Shown one piece after another: positions 11,690-23,831 of a DNA stretch of 64,000 bases (position 1 is the stretch's first letter; every line of letters begins with the position of its first letter). The notes under the pieces were generated by a model. The model had not been told where the DNA came from. It made no database searches and saw only the letters and a program-made list of their open reading frames with translations. Source of the stretch: Polytrichum commune (taxonomy: Eukaryota > Streptophyta > Polytrichopsida > Polytrichales > Polytrichaceae); contig OX485804.1 of the NCBI GenBank assembly GCA_950295325.1, forward strand, positions 40,548,001 through 40,612,000, given 5' to 3'. The position numbers and the translations under genes were made by a program.

Positions 11690-12139
11690 TATGGAACAAA
11701 ACAATACTTTAGAAGTACAAAAAAATCAAAGAATACATGAAAATAAAAAAACCGGCTATATTTTCTTAGTGTAGGAAATTTGCCAATTGAAATTGGCCAA
11801 TGGAGGCAATGCCACCGGAAGAAATTGAAATTCTAGGAAATTTTCCGACTACTCTTACCACCTCACTGCCACTTCCGGGCAAATTTAAAAAAACCGGGAT
11901 GAATGAAAATTTGCAGGAAATCTACCGGTTGCCTCCCAGAACTTCCCGGACTCTGTACTTGTCAACATTGCACTTATTTGTCAACAAAAGTTATTTTTTC
12001 GATGTATTATTTTTACATATTTTGACAATTTGTGTAAGGAGCAAAAGGGGGGGGGAGTGGAGCAAGGAGTCAAGTAGCAAGTTAAGGTGGACCCAACACA
12101 CATGTTGGAGACCTCTCCATGCGTTTTTATGAGATTGAA

Positions 12140-14423
12140 TCTATTTGTCTAAAAATCATTTTTTTTGCTAGAACTATTTTGATGTATTATGGTGCCACTA
12201 AGATAAACATGTTCATTACTGGTTCTACTCATACTATCAAGTAAGATACAATTCTAGACACACTTTTAGTCAAGTTTGCTTCTATCTTGGTTGTGGCACT
12301 AATTGGAAACAAATTCACAATTAGAGTAACATATACATAGACTTCAAAATTGTGTATATGAAAATACTAGCCTAGCACTAGTAGAAAACTATGCCAAAAA
12401 GAACCGAAGCCAAAATCGGTTGCGGTATTTTGACCTGCCTGATCTACAGTCGTTAAACGATGACAAATTTTTATTTTTACTTTTGCAACTGCAATTTTAA
12501 AATAATATTGGGCGTGTAATATACCGTTGGAAAGGTATTTTTTAAGAACCAGTATATGTCATTACAATTTATCAATATTCTAATCAATAGATATTGCACC
12601 GTAGACATTCTAATCAATTATAACAATATGTTGCTCGCATCGGCCTCGGGTTCATGGCATCTAAGATAAATTAGTCCAACATGAATGAAGGGACCGTGGT
12701 AAGAACAAATCCCCTAAACTTTAACAATGATATCTCCCAATTACATCCCACTAGACTAATTCTTGGTCTCCAATGCTATTTCCATAGTTGAATCATAAAA
12801 AAAAAATCATTTTCCATGATATATAATAGCCCACATCGACACCGCGAATCCCTAGCCGCACAAAATTTGTGGGTGGATTGACACGACAAACTTTGATTGA
12901 TACGTTGCATTGACTTTGGAGTTTCGTGCCGACTAAGTTGATTGGCCAATTCGAATATGCTCGGGTGAAGAAGTGGCTCAAATGTCATTAAGTCTCTCCA
13001 AAATTTACTTTATAAGAAACTCATAGGAATGGTCAAATTGTAGTGGACTCCGAGTCATAGGCCCCTTACAAGAATTAATATTATGTGGCATAAAGATTTG
13101 AGTTAAGTTTTGAGAAAAATATGCAAGCTTGTCCTCTTGTAAGGGGCTTCATTGATACCACCCGTATAGTGTCACTCACTCTATATTGAAACTTATATAT
13201 ATATATGTGTTATACTAGTTTAAGTTGATTGCTACTAGCAGTTGATTTCAAAAATTGAATCATAAAAGAATTTTTAAATAAATAAATAAATAAATGAAAT
13301 CCTAGATCATTAAATCTTGCAGCTCATAGCATTTAATAGTTCATGTTCTTCAATTCTTGAATTTTTTATTTTATTTCCTTTTGGAAGCAATCGACAAATT
13401 AAATAACTCTTTAAAACTAAAATCGTTATTGTGATAATATCATCAACACGCCAAGGGTGGTCATGCCAACATCACATCCGTTGTGACGTAATGTAACGTC
13501 ATATCACGCCCATTTGCACATCTCTAGTCACATGAATATAGTTAACAATACAAATGTGCTTCTTTCACTCTAATAATAACTTTGAGAACAACAAATTTGA
13601 GATTCATCATAATAAGAAGAACTTGCTAACATTGAGTCAAATCGTAGACATGATAGATCGATAGAAACTTGCAAGCATAAGAATCATCTTGATTTGATCA
13701 AATTGTCAGAATGTTTGTATAGGTGTAAGCACTTTCTAAGGTATAGAAGATAAACATGCACATACCTTTTAAGATTGAGCTCTTGGAAATGACATGCGAT
13801 TTGGATTGCTCCATCTCAAAGAAGAAGAAAAATGCCTTAAAATGCTTCCTTCTAGCAAGATTTAACAATTTGAAATCAAGAGTTCTACTTTGCGATGTTG
13901 AGGGCAATAAGTGTTTTAAGTTTTAAAACAGTACTCCCTTTCCTCTATCCCACCAAGAGCCTATCCCAACATGGCACTGGTGCATAATAAATATAGGACA
14001 CAGCACGTGGTGCAAGAGTTAGGACCTAACTTGGAGGTCATCTTGGCAACAATCAAAGTCTTCATCGGGTTCGTGAACAAAGCAAAACAAAACAAAAACT
14101 AACCTCATCAAGTCAGCGCCGGAGCATCGCACATATCCAAGCATAATCTTCAATAATAACAAACATATCTTGGCCTTTCATATAAACCCGGACTCAAATG
14201 AAGATGGCGTTCAAAAAGAACCATCTTGAAATTTGTTCATGGAAGTTCAAACGTAATGAGCACCTAGTCTCCTCTTCGCTTAATGATTTTTCTTCCCTCC
14301 CTTCTTCTTTTCTTTTTTTGGGGGGCACACAACATCTTGACCCAACAAGACTTTGACGCCCACAAGATGATCATTGCCCAATAATGTTATGAGCTTAACA
14401 ACTTTGTTCTGTGAAATTTGTTG

Positions 14424-14425
<2 letters not shown>
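12140..14425. other. Intergenic, no gene supported
   Basis: AT-rich DNA with many stops. No domain, inverted repeat pair or splice-linked coding signal was recognised. An AAAT-type simple run lies at 13275-13296. Confidence 0.5.

Positions 14426-14428
<3 letters not shown>

Positions 14429-14469
<41 letters not shown>
14429..14469. repeat. (AT)n-(GA)n microsatellite
   Basis: A pure AT tract is followed directly by a GA tract. Confidence 0.95.
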
Positions 14470-16868
14470 CTGACTAATCTTGTCTGGATTAGAGTCATGT
14501 CACAATAGGTCATGTCACACCTATTGTAGAGTTATGTTATGTAAAGTCATTGACAACATACATCCTTGTTGGAATAAGGTCTTGATAATCTCATGGTATA
14601 TATATGTGTGTGTACTTCTTAGTTATGAAATGTTTCCAAGAAGTCACAGATATGTGGTAATTTCTGTTTTATCGGTTGTCCGTTAACCATAATTTATATA
14701 TGAGTCGTTATAGACCCTTATATTCATATCTGGATCAGACCAGTCTAGAGAGTGTCCTGGTATTATATTCACAGATATAAGCTCACTTCTTAGTCTGTAG
14801 TTTTAGATATTTCATGTGGTCAGTATCTCAGCAGTTAATCACCAACTGAGCAGACTTACTTCATCAATCCATCTATACTGAACAACTCTTCTTAGTCAGC
14901 AATAGGACTTGTAGTATAGAATATATACTCGTCCTAAGTTAGTATCCTCAACAACAGGTCCATATATACCCTTCATGATTTTATAGTAAAAAGATCCAGT
15001 AACTTTTGAAATCACCATCAACCCATTTTCCTTCTTTCTCAATCTGCAATATCTCAACAGTACTTTATGTAGTTCGAAATAGTCTGTTCAAAGAATACTG
15101 AATCAAAGAATTTACAGGGACAGATCCATGGGTATGTTTCCTCTGTAAATTTATAACATCCTGAAGTATAGTCAGATTATCACCACGTCTTATATAGACA
15201 GGAATTGTACTTAACATCATTATTAGAGTATTATATGAAAATGATCACGAATGATAATACTCATCACCACTTCTCTAGGAGAAATTTCAAGAAAGATAAG
15301 TGGTGAAGGGACAATTTCTTCCGAAGGTGCACCGCACTTGTAGAAGAGGTCCTCACCTGTGCCCATGCTCCCCAAATTACCAAAAGATAAATTAGTAGAG
15401 CGTACAACAGGTGTAGGCGGACCATCTTACTTGTTATCGATGTCAACAAGGCAATGCTACTTCCATGGAAATAGTTAACATACTCTTATATATATATATT
15501 GAATTGCTTATGAAGAAGCATTTGTCATTCTTGAATCAAGAAATAAATGATAGATGTTAAAGTACATAAACTGATAATCACAAGAACTCATATATATCGT
15601 CAAGTGTAGAATCATTTGATCGACACCTTATATTCATCTTGCGATGAGCTATTCTTTTTGGTCATCTTGAAGAACAGTGTGATCAGAGTATATTGAGGTA
15701 ATCGGCTCACAACCCTGCTTCACAGACTGAATCACCGAAATATTTCCTATGGTATCAGGATTTCGGGCCTTCAGGGATATGTTCAGTAATCTCTGTGGAA
15801 CTACACCTCACGCTCAGAGACTGCACTCGCAGACTTATCTCTTCTCTACTTCACAGCCAACCTCTGTCACTCAGCACTATCCATCCGCACTATAGAGGTG
15901 AGCCGTAATGGCATCGAGGGAGTTCCTTCAGCGGTGCTTTCTGGGGCTTCAATCCCCTTCTTTATATTGTGATAGTACTTTTTTCACGGGCAGCCCGTCA
16001 ACTTTTTGGACAGGAGCCCTTAAATCAAGAAGTAGAGAGAGAGAGAGAGAGAGAGAGAGCACCTCCTAAAAAAAAGTAACCGTGCTTGATAAAACATGAT
16101 CAAGACACAGAAAATTGAACTCCCATTCACACCGGTGCAAAAACAAACACCATTGTTACTTTTATTTTATTTATTTATTTATTCTCCATTATTTGACTTA
16201 AGTTGTAAACGATAAAACATTGCCCTCTTCTCAAGGGAAACCTTTGACAAAGCATGAGCTTTACTTGCATAAACCGCACATCGAGTGAGATCTCGCTCCA
16301 GGTGGACAGCACTCATCTCCAACACTTGGAACACAAACAAAAAGCCAAACGCATTTGAGGGCCCATATATTTACTTCCGGTATTTGACGTCGAGGCTTTA
16401 TGTTGAGGATGGATTTGTCGTATTGGGCTGTGGTCCAATTAATGCCGGGCTCTTCTTTTCAAGAAGATCTTACGGTTGTTTTGGACACGAGAAAAATCAA
16501 CATGCTGAACTTGCAGTTTGGTGTTGATGATGATGAGCTTTCCAGATGAACTCACAGATAGAACCGGCTCATGAAGTGACTGTTAATAAGGGAAATGAAG
16601 AACAAAGAATCTAATCATTCAACACGAGGCCCACCGATCTTATTCAACCTGAAGTTCCGGCTTCTCGTGTTTTTCTAATACCTAGAGCACAATCTCTTCT
16701 AGTTTATGAGACATCTCGCTTGCATTTTAAGACCTCGGAATCAATCCTCCGAGTCTCCTCGAGTTGCACCATTTCCTGTCCATGATTACATGCTTTCCTA
16801 GAATCAAAGATTTTCGTCATGGGAAACCGGTGAGGTAATTTCAAGCGCTCGTGTTATATACTTTTCTC
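14470..16868. other. Intergenic, no gene supported
   Basis: No coding sequence was recognised. The stretch contains a (GA)n tract at 16034-16059 and a TTTAT-type run near 16160-16182. A TGGTATCAG near 15750 resembles the start of a retrotransposon primer-binding site, but no flanking long terminal repeat can be shown. Confidence 0.45.
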
Positions 16869-17539
16869 GGTTACTCATCTTACACGGTGACCTATTTTTG
16901 AGTGGTGTGCAGTTAGGTGTGGATCTAAGAACGGACACCAAAAAAATTGTTGTGTGTTTTAATAGAGATTGGAGTACGTGTTTAAAATTTTGTTATTTTT
17001 CTAAGTCTTCGCAGGTAACGAAATCGGAGGAACCTATGTGGTCATTTAATGAGCAAGACAAACATTATTGAGAACAAGCATGTGAGCCTCGTGTTGTACT
17101 TTGGTTACTCATCTTACACGGTGGCCCGTTTTTGAGTGGTGTGCGGTTACGTGTGGATCTAAGAATGGACACCAAAAAAATTGTTGTGTGTTTTAATAGA
17201 GATTGGAGTACGTGTTCAAAAATTTGGTAATTTTTTCTAAGTCTTTGTGGGTAACGAAATCGGAGGAACCTATGTGATCATTTGATGAGCAAGACAAACA
17301 TTATTGAGAACAAGCATGTGAGCCTCGTGTTATACTTTGGTTACTCATCTTACACGGTGACCCGTTTTTGAGTGGTGTGCAGTTACGTGTGGATCTAAGA
17401 ACGGACACCAAGAATTTATTGTGTGTTTTAGTAGAGATTGGAGTACGTGTTTAAAGAAATTATTGATTTTTCTAAGTCTTTGTAGGTAACGAAATCCGAG
17501 GAACCTAAGTGATCATTTAATGAGCAAGACAAACATTAT
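16869..17539 (+). repeat. Tandem array, three units of about 235 bp
   Basis: Units begin with GGTTACTCATCTTACACGG at 16869, 17103 and 17339, giving periods of 234 and 236. The third unit is slightly shorter. Copies are highly similar, with small indels in the A/T runs. Each unit contains one copy of the dispersed family E core (GGATCTAAGAACGGACACC and AGAGATTGGAGTACGTGT). Confidence 0.9.
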
Positions 17540-17690
17540 TAAGTAGTGTGTGTTTGTTCATGTGGTCCCCAAGAATACAACCATGGGATGCCGCAGCCAA
17601 TGCATATTTGGACTGAATTTGCAACTAGTTACGGCATCCCGTGGTTATATTCTCGGGGTCCGCACGAACGTACACACCGCTTAATAATGT
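17533..17690. mobile_element. MITE of about 155 bp with long inverted ends
   Basis: Inverted arms of nearly 60 bp face each other: CATTATTAAGTAGTGTGTGT... at the left and ...ACACACCGCTTAATAATG at the right. The inner parts of the arms read CATGGGATGCCG and CGGCATCCCGTG. The element sits at the right end of the 235-bp tandem array, where its left end coincides with the ATTATT that closes the last unit. Confidence 0.75.
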
Positions 17691-17869
17691 GATGGAGAAT
17701 CTTCACTTTGATTACATACAAATGATATATTCATAGGAACTCCCCAAAATCATGAAGGAAATGGTGACGGGCATAGTGTGTGTATGCTAGTCACCCCCTC
17801 CACTATTTGTGTGCTTCATATCTTAGTTGGCGTAGAGTTCATGCTCGTGTCCGTTTAAGACCCACTTTC

Positions 17870-18235
17870 CTTCGATCGGCACCTTTAGTTCCGCCCCATT
17901 TCTCCTAGGGTGTTGAGCACCCAATTAGTATGAGATGATTGGCAATTTAAGGTCGAAGCCATTCTCAAATAAGTGTTAGGCTCGCATGAATATCATACTC
18001 ATTATCATACCAAAGATTCTTCTTAGATTGATTTATTTACATACACTCACACATATGTGTGTGTGTGTGTGTGTGTGTGTGTACATTCATTTTTGGACAT
18101 TAATAGCTAACAAATTTTGATCACATAGTCTAACCTCTTTTAAACACACATCACTTTTGTACCGTTTTAGATCCACACCTACCACACATGCCATTCAAAT
18201 AGAGGTGTCCAACTAAGAGAAGTATTTGAACTAGG
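17870..18235 (-). repeat. Dispersed repeat family E, long copy, with (GT)n
   Basis: This stretch shares CACCCAATTAGTATGAGAT, a downstream region with CATGAATATC.TA.TCATT, and the AACCTCTTTTAAACACACATC core with 27425-27720. It is interrupted by a (GT)n tract at 18059-18082. It shows that family E elements are at least 300 bp long. Confidence 0.6.
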
Positions 18236-18523
18236 TCCACCTACTTTATAAGATATGTAGTCCTATTGCTAGCACTTCCAACTCCACATACAAATTTGAT
18301 TGTTGTCCAGATCTAATCAAGATTTATCTCATTTGGTTCGCAAATGCAAATCATGCAAGTTTATCATTTTGAACTCTTAGTATCGGAGGTGAGATGCAAA
18401 AATTATATGGGATCAAAGTGAGATCATCTTAGTCTAAAACACCTTAGTGCATTCGGAACCCAAATGTGCCAAAAAAATGATTTTTTGTGGATTTTTTAAT
18501 TAATGTCTTGATCTAGATACCTG

Positions 18524-18564
18524 GTGTGTGTGTGTGTGTGTGTCTATCTATCTATCTATCTATC
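18524..18564. repeat. (TG)n-(CTAT)n microsatellite
   Basis: A TG dinucleotide tract is followed by a CTAT tetranucleotide tract. Confidence 0.95.
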
Positions 18565-18565
18565 A

Positions 18566-21125
18566 TTATGTTAGGTGCCATAAGTGTTGAAATCCATAGA
18601 TTTTTTTTTTATTCCAAATTATACCAAATATGAGACTTTAGAAAATTTTCGGATGCAAACTGGTTGGGATTTCTAATATATTTGTTCCCCCCAACTACGG
18701 GGTTGAGGGTGTAAGTTGTTAAGGGCCATATCTCCCTCTAATTTTGAAATTTATTCACCACATTTTGTTTCTTAGAAAAAATATATATTCATTATGCCAC
18801 ATCCACCATTGGGAATTAGATTTTGGGGTCCACAAGCACCCCATCAAGAGACTGGGATTTGATCTAACAATGTCATGTTTTCATAGCGTGATACACCAAA
18901 AAAATCAAAATATGGCATTTCAAGGAGTTGTGAATTTTGTGTTGCTCATATATTTAGTACCTTTCTAATAGTGTATTACTGAACTCAATACACCCAAACA
19001 AAGTATGGGTCTCGATAAGAAATGAAGATGAACAAAACCTCATCACACCAACATTACCATATCCTAGTGGGAGATACTTGAACGGTTGAAATGTTTTGAA
19101 ATACTCCAGACCTTGGACAATTGCCAAAATAACTATAGTTAACCGGATTTTTTTCAACACATTTTAGGAAACAAGAAAATATAACTAGAAACATAGTTAA
19201 CTAGAAAATTTTCAGACAACTATAACTTGAGAGTCTTAAAATTTGTAAGGAGCCAACTGGCGATTTCTTTCATTTATCTCAAAAAATGAAATGAAATATA
19301 TTACAATAACTTTCTAAAGGGACATTATGTTTGAATCAATGCTTGTTGCCCATGTTGGCCCATCCCAAGAAGGAATAGAACCCACCATTCCTTGCAACAA
19401 TTGAACCCATTATACTTTAAGTTACTTATAGATAATGAGGTCGTGCTCATTGGGTATTGATTGAGTCCGAGTCACAAATGGAATTAGGTCCCAAATTTAA
19501 AATTACGAATCGAGGAAAAAGGAAAAAGACATGGATGTTTTGATATGTCCTAGTACTACACTGCACATTGCGCTCAAACTTTAGTTAACTAGATATAACT
19601 ATAGTTAACTAGATTTTTTGTTAGACCAAAATTCTAAACTTACATATGGTTGGAATTGGATTTCACTTATGAGATGTGGCAATTGGAACCAGCAAAGCTT
19701 TGATATTCACAGAGGGGTTTCCATGGTCATCTGCGATTGGCCAACAAGTAGTCAAATTGATCACATAGGCCCTCCCAATTCTAGAAGGTCAATATATCTC
19801 AAGAACAACATAGTCCCATCTCACCGTAACACATGTCTTTATGGTTTCCATTCTTGACTACAAGCCTTGCCACTTACCACTCAAAAATGCATGCATGATA
19901 AAGAACCATGACCATATAAGGCTCATGTGCCTTATAACTTTGACTATTGAAATGTTCATTGACATGTATCATGTTAATGCAGGCCCAAAGCAAAAATGTA
20001 GTAAGCTTTGATATTTCACATAACATTGTTAAGCTCCTTATAACCGGGATTTCAGTATATTTGGATTTATGCATGAATTTTGGAGAATTCCAACTGCCAA
20101 TATGACATACACTAAATCATAAATCTACACAAATAATGGTGGTTGGTGAACATGGAATACAAACATTTGAAGTTGTGGTTGTTGTACTATTTCTTTTGTT
20201 GTTGTCGTTTGATTTTTATTGTCCCCACAAGTGCATATCTCTTATTATTTTTGGAGAAGTGTTTTGTCCAAATATCCTTAATGTCAGTTTTATGGGGCCA
20301 CCCATAGATGAGGAGTCAAAAGTCGATTACTACAAGAATAATGGGCCAAATTCAAATTAACATAGTATTCGTGAAAACGTCACGTTCACATGCTGCATTT
20401 TTTTTTTTTCAAGGCCAACTCAGTTTTTCGTCTTGTGGAGTGCACTTCAACTATGGAAAAATTTGCATTTTGAAATTAATTTTGTATGAGCACCTCTAGT
20501 ACAAGTTCATAGGGTAAAGAAGAAGTTTCTTATATTATGAATGTTATATTTTGATTGTTATCAAGAGTGTTTGAAGTAACAATGAAGAACATAACATGCA
20601 TGATAGAAAAAGACTTCTTCCTTCATTATCACCTGCACATGCTACTAACATTTTGTAAATACATCTAGATGTAGTTGGCAAAAGTAACCTCCAAAGACCA
20701 ATTCATGGTAGCCTTCCTTGTATTTAAGAAAACAACATTTGTGACATTTTTTTGCGTGTCGTGTGACGTTTCACAAATACCATGTTTATTGGATCTAGAT
20801 TACATGGGATTCCGCTTACCTTGATTATGCTAGTTTGCCTAAGTTGCATGTTTAAATGAAGATGGTAACAAGTAGGGAAACAGACCCCAAGTAGGTAGGT
20901 CACCACAACCAAATAATCATAGAAACTTGAACTTAGACATGGATAGTTCAAGTTCACCTACAAGTGATGCTTCCTCCCCATGGTTTACATGGTAAAATGA
21001 GCCGACGACCACTAGAAATGTATATTCTTCTCCACTTCTATTGCCCCCATTTGCAAGCAAATGTATAATTCACATTGGGGACCCCTATCTTAGTAGCTCT
21101 CTCTAGCCATGCCATACTATACATT
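18566..21125. other. Intergenic, no gene supported
   Basis: No domain was recognised in any frame. The palindromic motif AACTATAGTTAACTAG occurs near 19130-19145 and 19590-19612. The same motif is much more frequent at 41520-42230. Confidence 0.5.
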
Positions 21126-21129
21126 TGAC

Positions 21130-21270
21130 TTACTATGGCCCACATTATTCATCATCAACCCACGTTCAATTATCACTAGGTGGCAACTAGAGAAGGTGCC
21201 ACATGACACTCAATGCTACATAATAAGTCACGAAGACCACTATAATTAACATAGGACACCAATTTTAATG
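21130..21270. repeat. Dispersed repeat family H
   Basis: Shared with 24262-24425 inside RPB3 intron 3: CATCATCAACCCAC, ACTAGAAAGGGTGTCA-like, GAAGTCA and ATTAACAYAGGACACCAA.TTTAATGCCAC occur in the same order and orientation. It is non-coding and of unknown type. Confidence 0.6.
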
Positions 21271-23831
21271 CCACGTTAAATGTTCCATGTAGCCTCACTC
21301 CTACAACAATCATATGAACCCTATCCATACACCAAATTTTCCAATTGGCATGCATGTTGAACAAGCAATAGAATCTACAATTTTCATGTATCTAACCCCC
21401 ATTGCCCACCTACCGAAAGGTGGGTATTGCTCTCTACCTTGTAACAATGGGACCCTTGAATAGAATAGGGTTAATGAGCTCATATCCATGTCGGTGAAAA
21501 CAAATGATGATTCTATCTCTTTTCTTTATCCACTTGGACCATGTGCAACTCTCCCACAACCAAGAAGTGCTATGATTCATTAACAAATTTTTGTTCATTG
21601 ACTAGATATGAGTTCTCACCGGTCAATATCTTCTCTACGATTTTTTGTTTTTCGCCCAAACGGCACCAATGAAATAAAGAGTGTAGCACTTTCATCCACA
21701 ATTTTGAAGGAAATCACCATAAATGGATGCAAAATGGTCAAATGGATGATGTTTTGGTGATTTTTGTTTTGAGATACTAGTATGAATCTTGCATTAATGA
21801 ATATTTTGAAATAAACCCATTTTTGCCTCTATTTGGCCACTAAATTTTACAAAAAATATGTGTTGACATGTTGCGCAAGATGTACTTAGAAGCAAGACAA
21901 TTACACCAATAGACTTTGTAGACTAAACACGAATTTGTTCTCTAAGCTAAATGTAAGATGATAATACATCACTGGTACACAAAAACTAACAAAATCAAAC
22001 CCCATGCTTCTATGTAACTCAGATTTATGTCACGATAATGCAGGCTACTATGTGACATATCTTCGAAGCTACAATATGAGAAACTTTTCTAAAGTACTTT
22101 CAATGTTGATATATGTCAGTCTAGGATGCCACCTACCAATTGTTGATCTAAATATTGTGATATACACACTCAATTCACCTACTACCTAGTTAGGTAGATA
22201 ACTTGGTTATGAATCATGGAATACCAAGAGATGATAAACACATCATATGATGGAGAAAAACTTCCTCTAAATTTTTATTTTTTTGCTCTTATCAATTTCA
22301 AATATACATTATGAATGACACTTAATTTGAATATGTAGCTGGGTGAAACAAGTTTTTTGTTGTTCAATCAAGACAAGACCATGCAGCAATCACTCCTTTG
22401 TGACATATTGTCTTTTAACCTAAAGAGTGTCTTGATGCAATCTACCCTCTCTACAAGACTTCACATACCTAGAATCTATATAATGTGTCCAGAATTACTT
22501 AAGCAATCCAATGCACTATGTAGCCCAATTATATATCTGAAGCCCTCCAGTGCCAATCTCCTGCAATTGGAAGATTTATGTCTTTCAGCTGCCACTCACA
22601 GAGGTTAATTTCCCAAAATACTAAGAAACTGCAGATAAGAGAACTGGAATACTGCAAATTGCTAAATTTTTAGTAGATGTGTGATTTAAAGATCATGTAA
22701 AGCAAAAAGTCTGACGTCTACTCTTGGCTTGATCATGAATATTCGTTGCTGACTGGTGAGGACCTATGCATCATCCAAAGTTATGACCAGCATAATACAC
22801 CAGGAATCACATCGTTGCACTTCAACCTCAAGTCCATTTCCTACCTAGAATTGAGGGAAAGATATAACAGCCTCCTGATGGCAGTCAATTGTGTAATGAT
22901 GTCAACAGGCATGTCAGGCTTTTAAGTATTTTTTGCTCTTGCTGACCAACTACACTTAGGCTTTTCTGAACACTAACCATTCTCTACTGGGAAGATCAAA
23001 CAAGATACATGGGTGTTATTTGGTTCTTTTTCATATCATCCAACTTAAACCAATTAGACTTGCATAACAAAACTTGTGTTGCATTAGCAAGTATACAATG
23101 AATCATCTGCAAACAAAAACCGGATTGAAAACAGACCTCCCCTTATCTAGTTATGGTTATCAGAAGTGTATGTTTGTTAATTGCTTAACTAGATACAAAA
23201 GTCCTCCCAATTGTGTCCACTATTGAGTGTAGAGTAATTATTAATATTTGAAGACATACTCCAATCTCTTTTAAACACATGTCTTTATGATGTTTGCCCT
23301 TTGATCCTCGCCAAACAACATACCAGTCAAATATAGGGGTCCAATCAAGAAAACAAGCTTAAACCATCTGACCCATCTACCTTATTGATGAAGCACTCCC
23401 TCTGCATCTAAGAGTTCACGTCACCCGCACAATTCAATTTCAAAGAATCATCAGAGTGCCAAACAAACACATATCCTCTGAGTAGACTCACTGCCTGAAC
23501 CAAAATAAAACATCAAAATGAAAACTTAGCCACAACCTCAGTGGGCTTGTATTTCTCAAGTTTTACCTCAATAATGTTCATACAAACCCATTTCAGAGCT
23601 TCCCACTTGGTGCTGAACTACTGCAATGGAGCAATTTACAGGCTTTAGAATGTCTTACAATAAGAACGTGTCAGTTGTCAAGGCAGCAGTTGACTCCTCA
23701 TAAGTGATCTTGCACCTATGAAGCCATTTCCTCAAAAATGTGTACAGTTCTAGAATTAAGCTCAGAAACAGGGTGACCTCCTCTGCATTGCACAAGGTCA
23801 TCAAAATTAAGAGACCTTTAGTCAAAGAGCC
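21271..23831. other. Intergenic, no gene supported; RPB3 3' flank at right end
   Basis: Only short open frames occur. A family E core (CCAATCTCTTTTAAACACATG) lies on the minus strand near 23262-23345. The last few hundred bases before 23832 should contain the RPB3 3' UTR. I could not place a polyadenylation site. Confidence 0.5.

Noticed and set aside
15740-15760. TGGTATCAG resembling a retrotransposon primer-binding site
   Set aside because: Only nine bases match, and no long terminal repeats or gag/pol sequence flank it.
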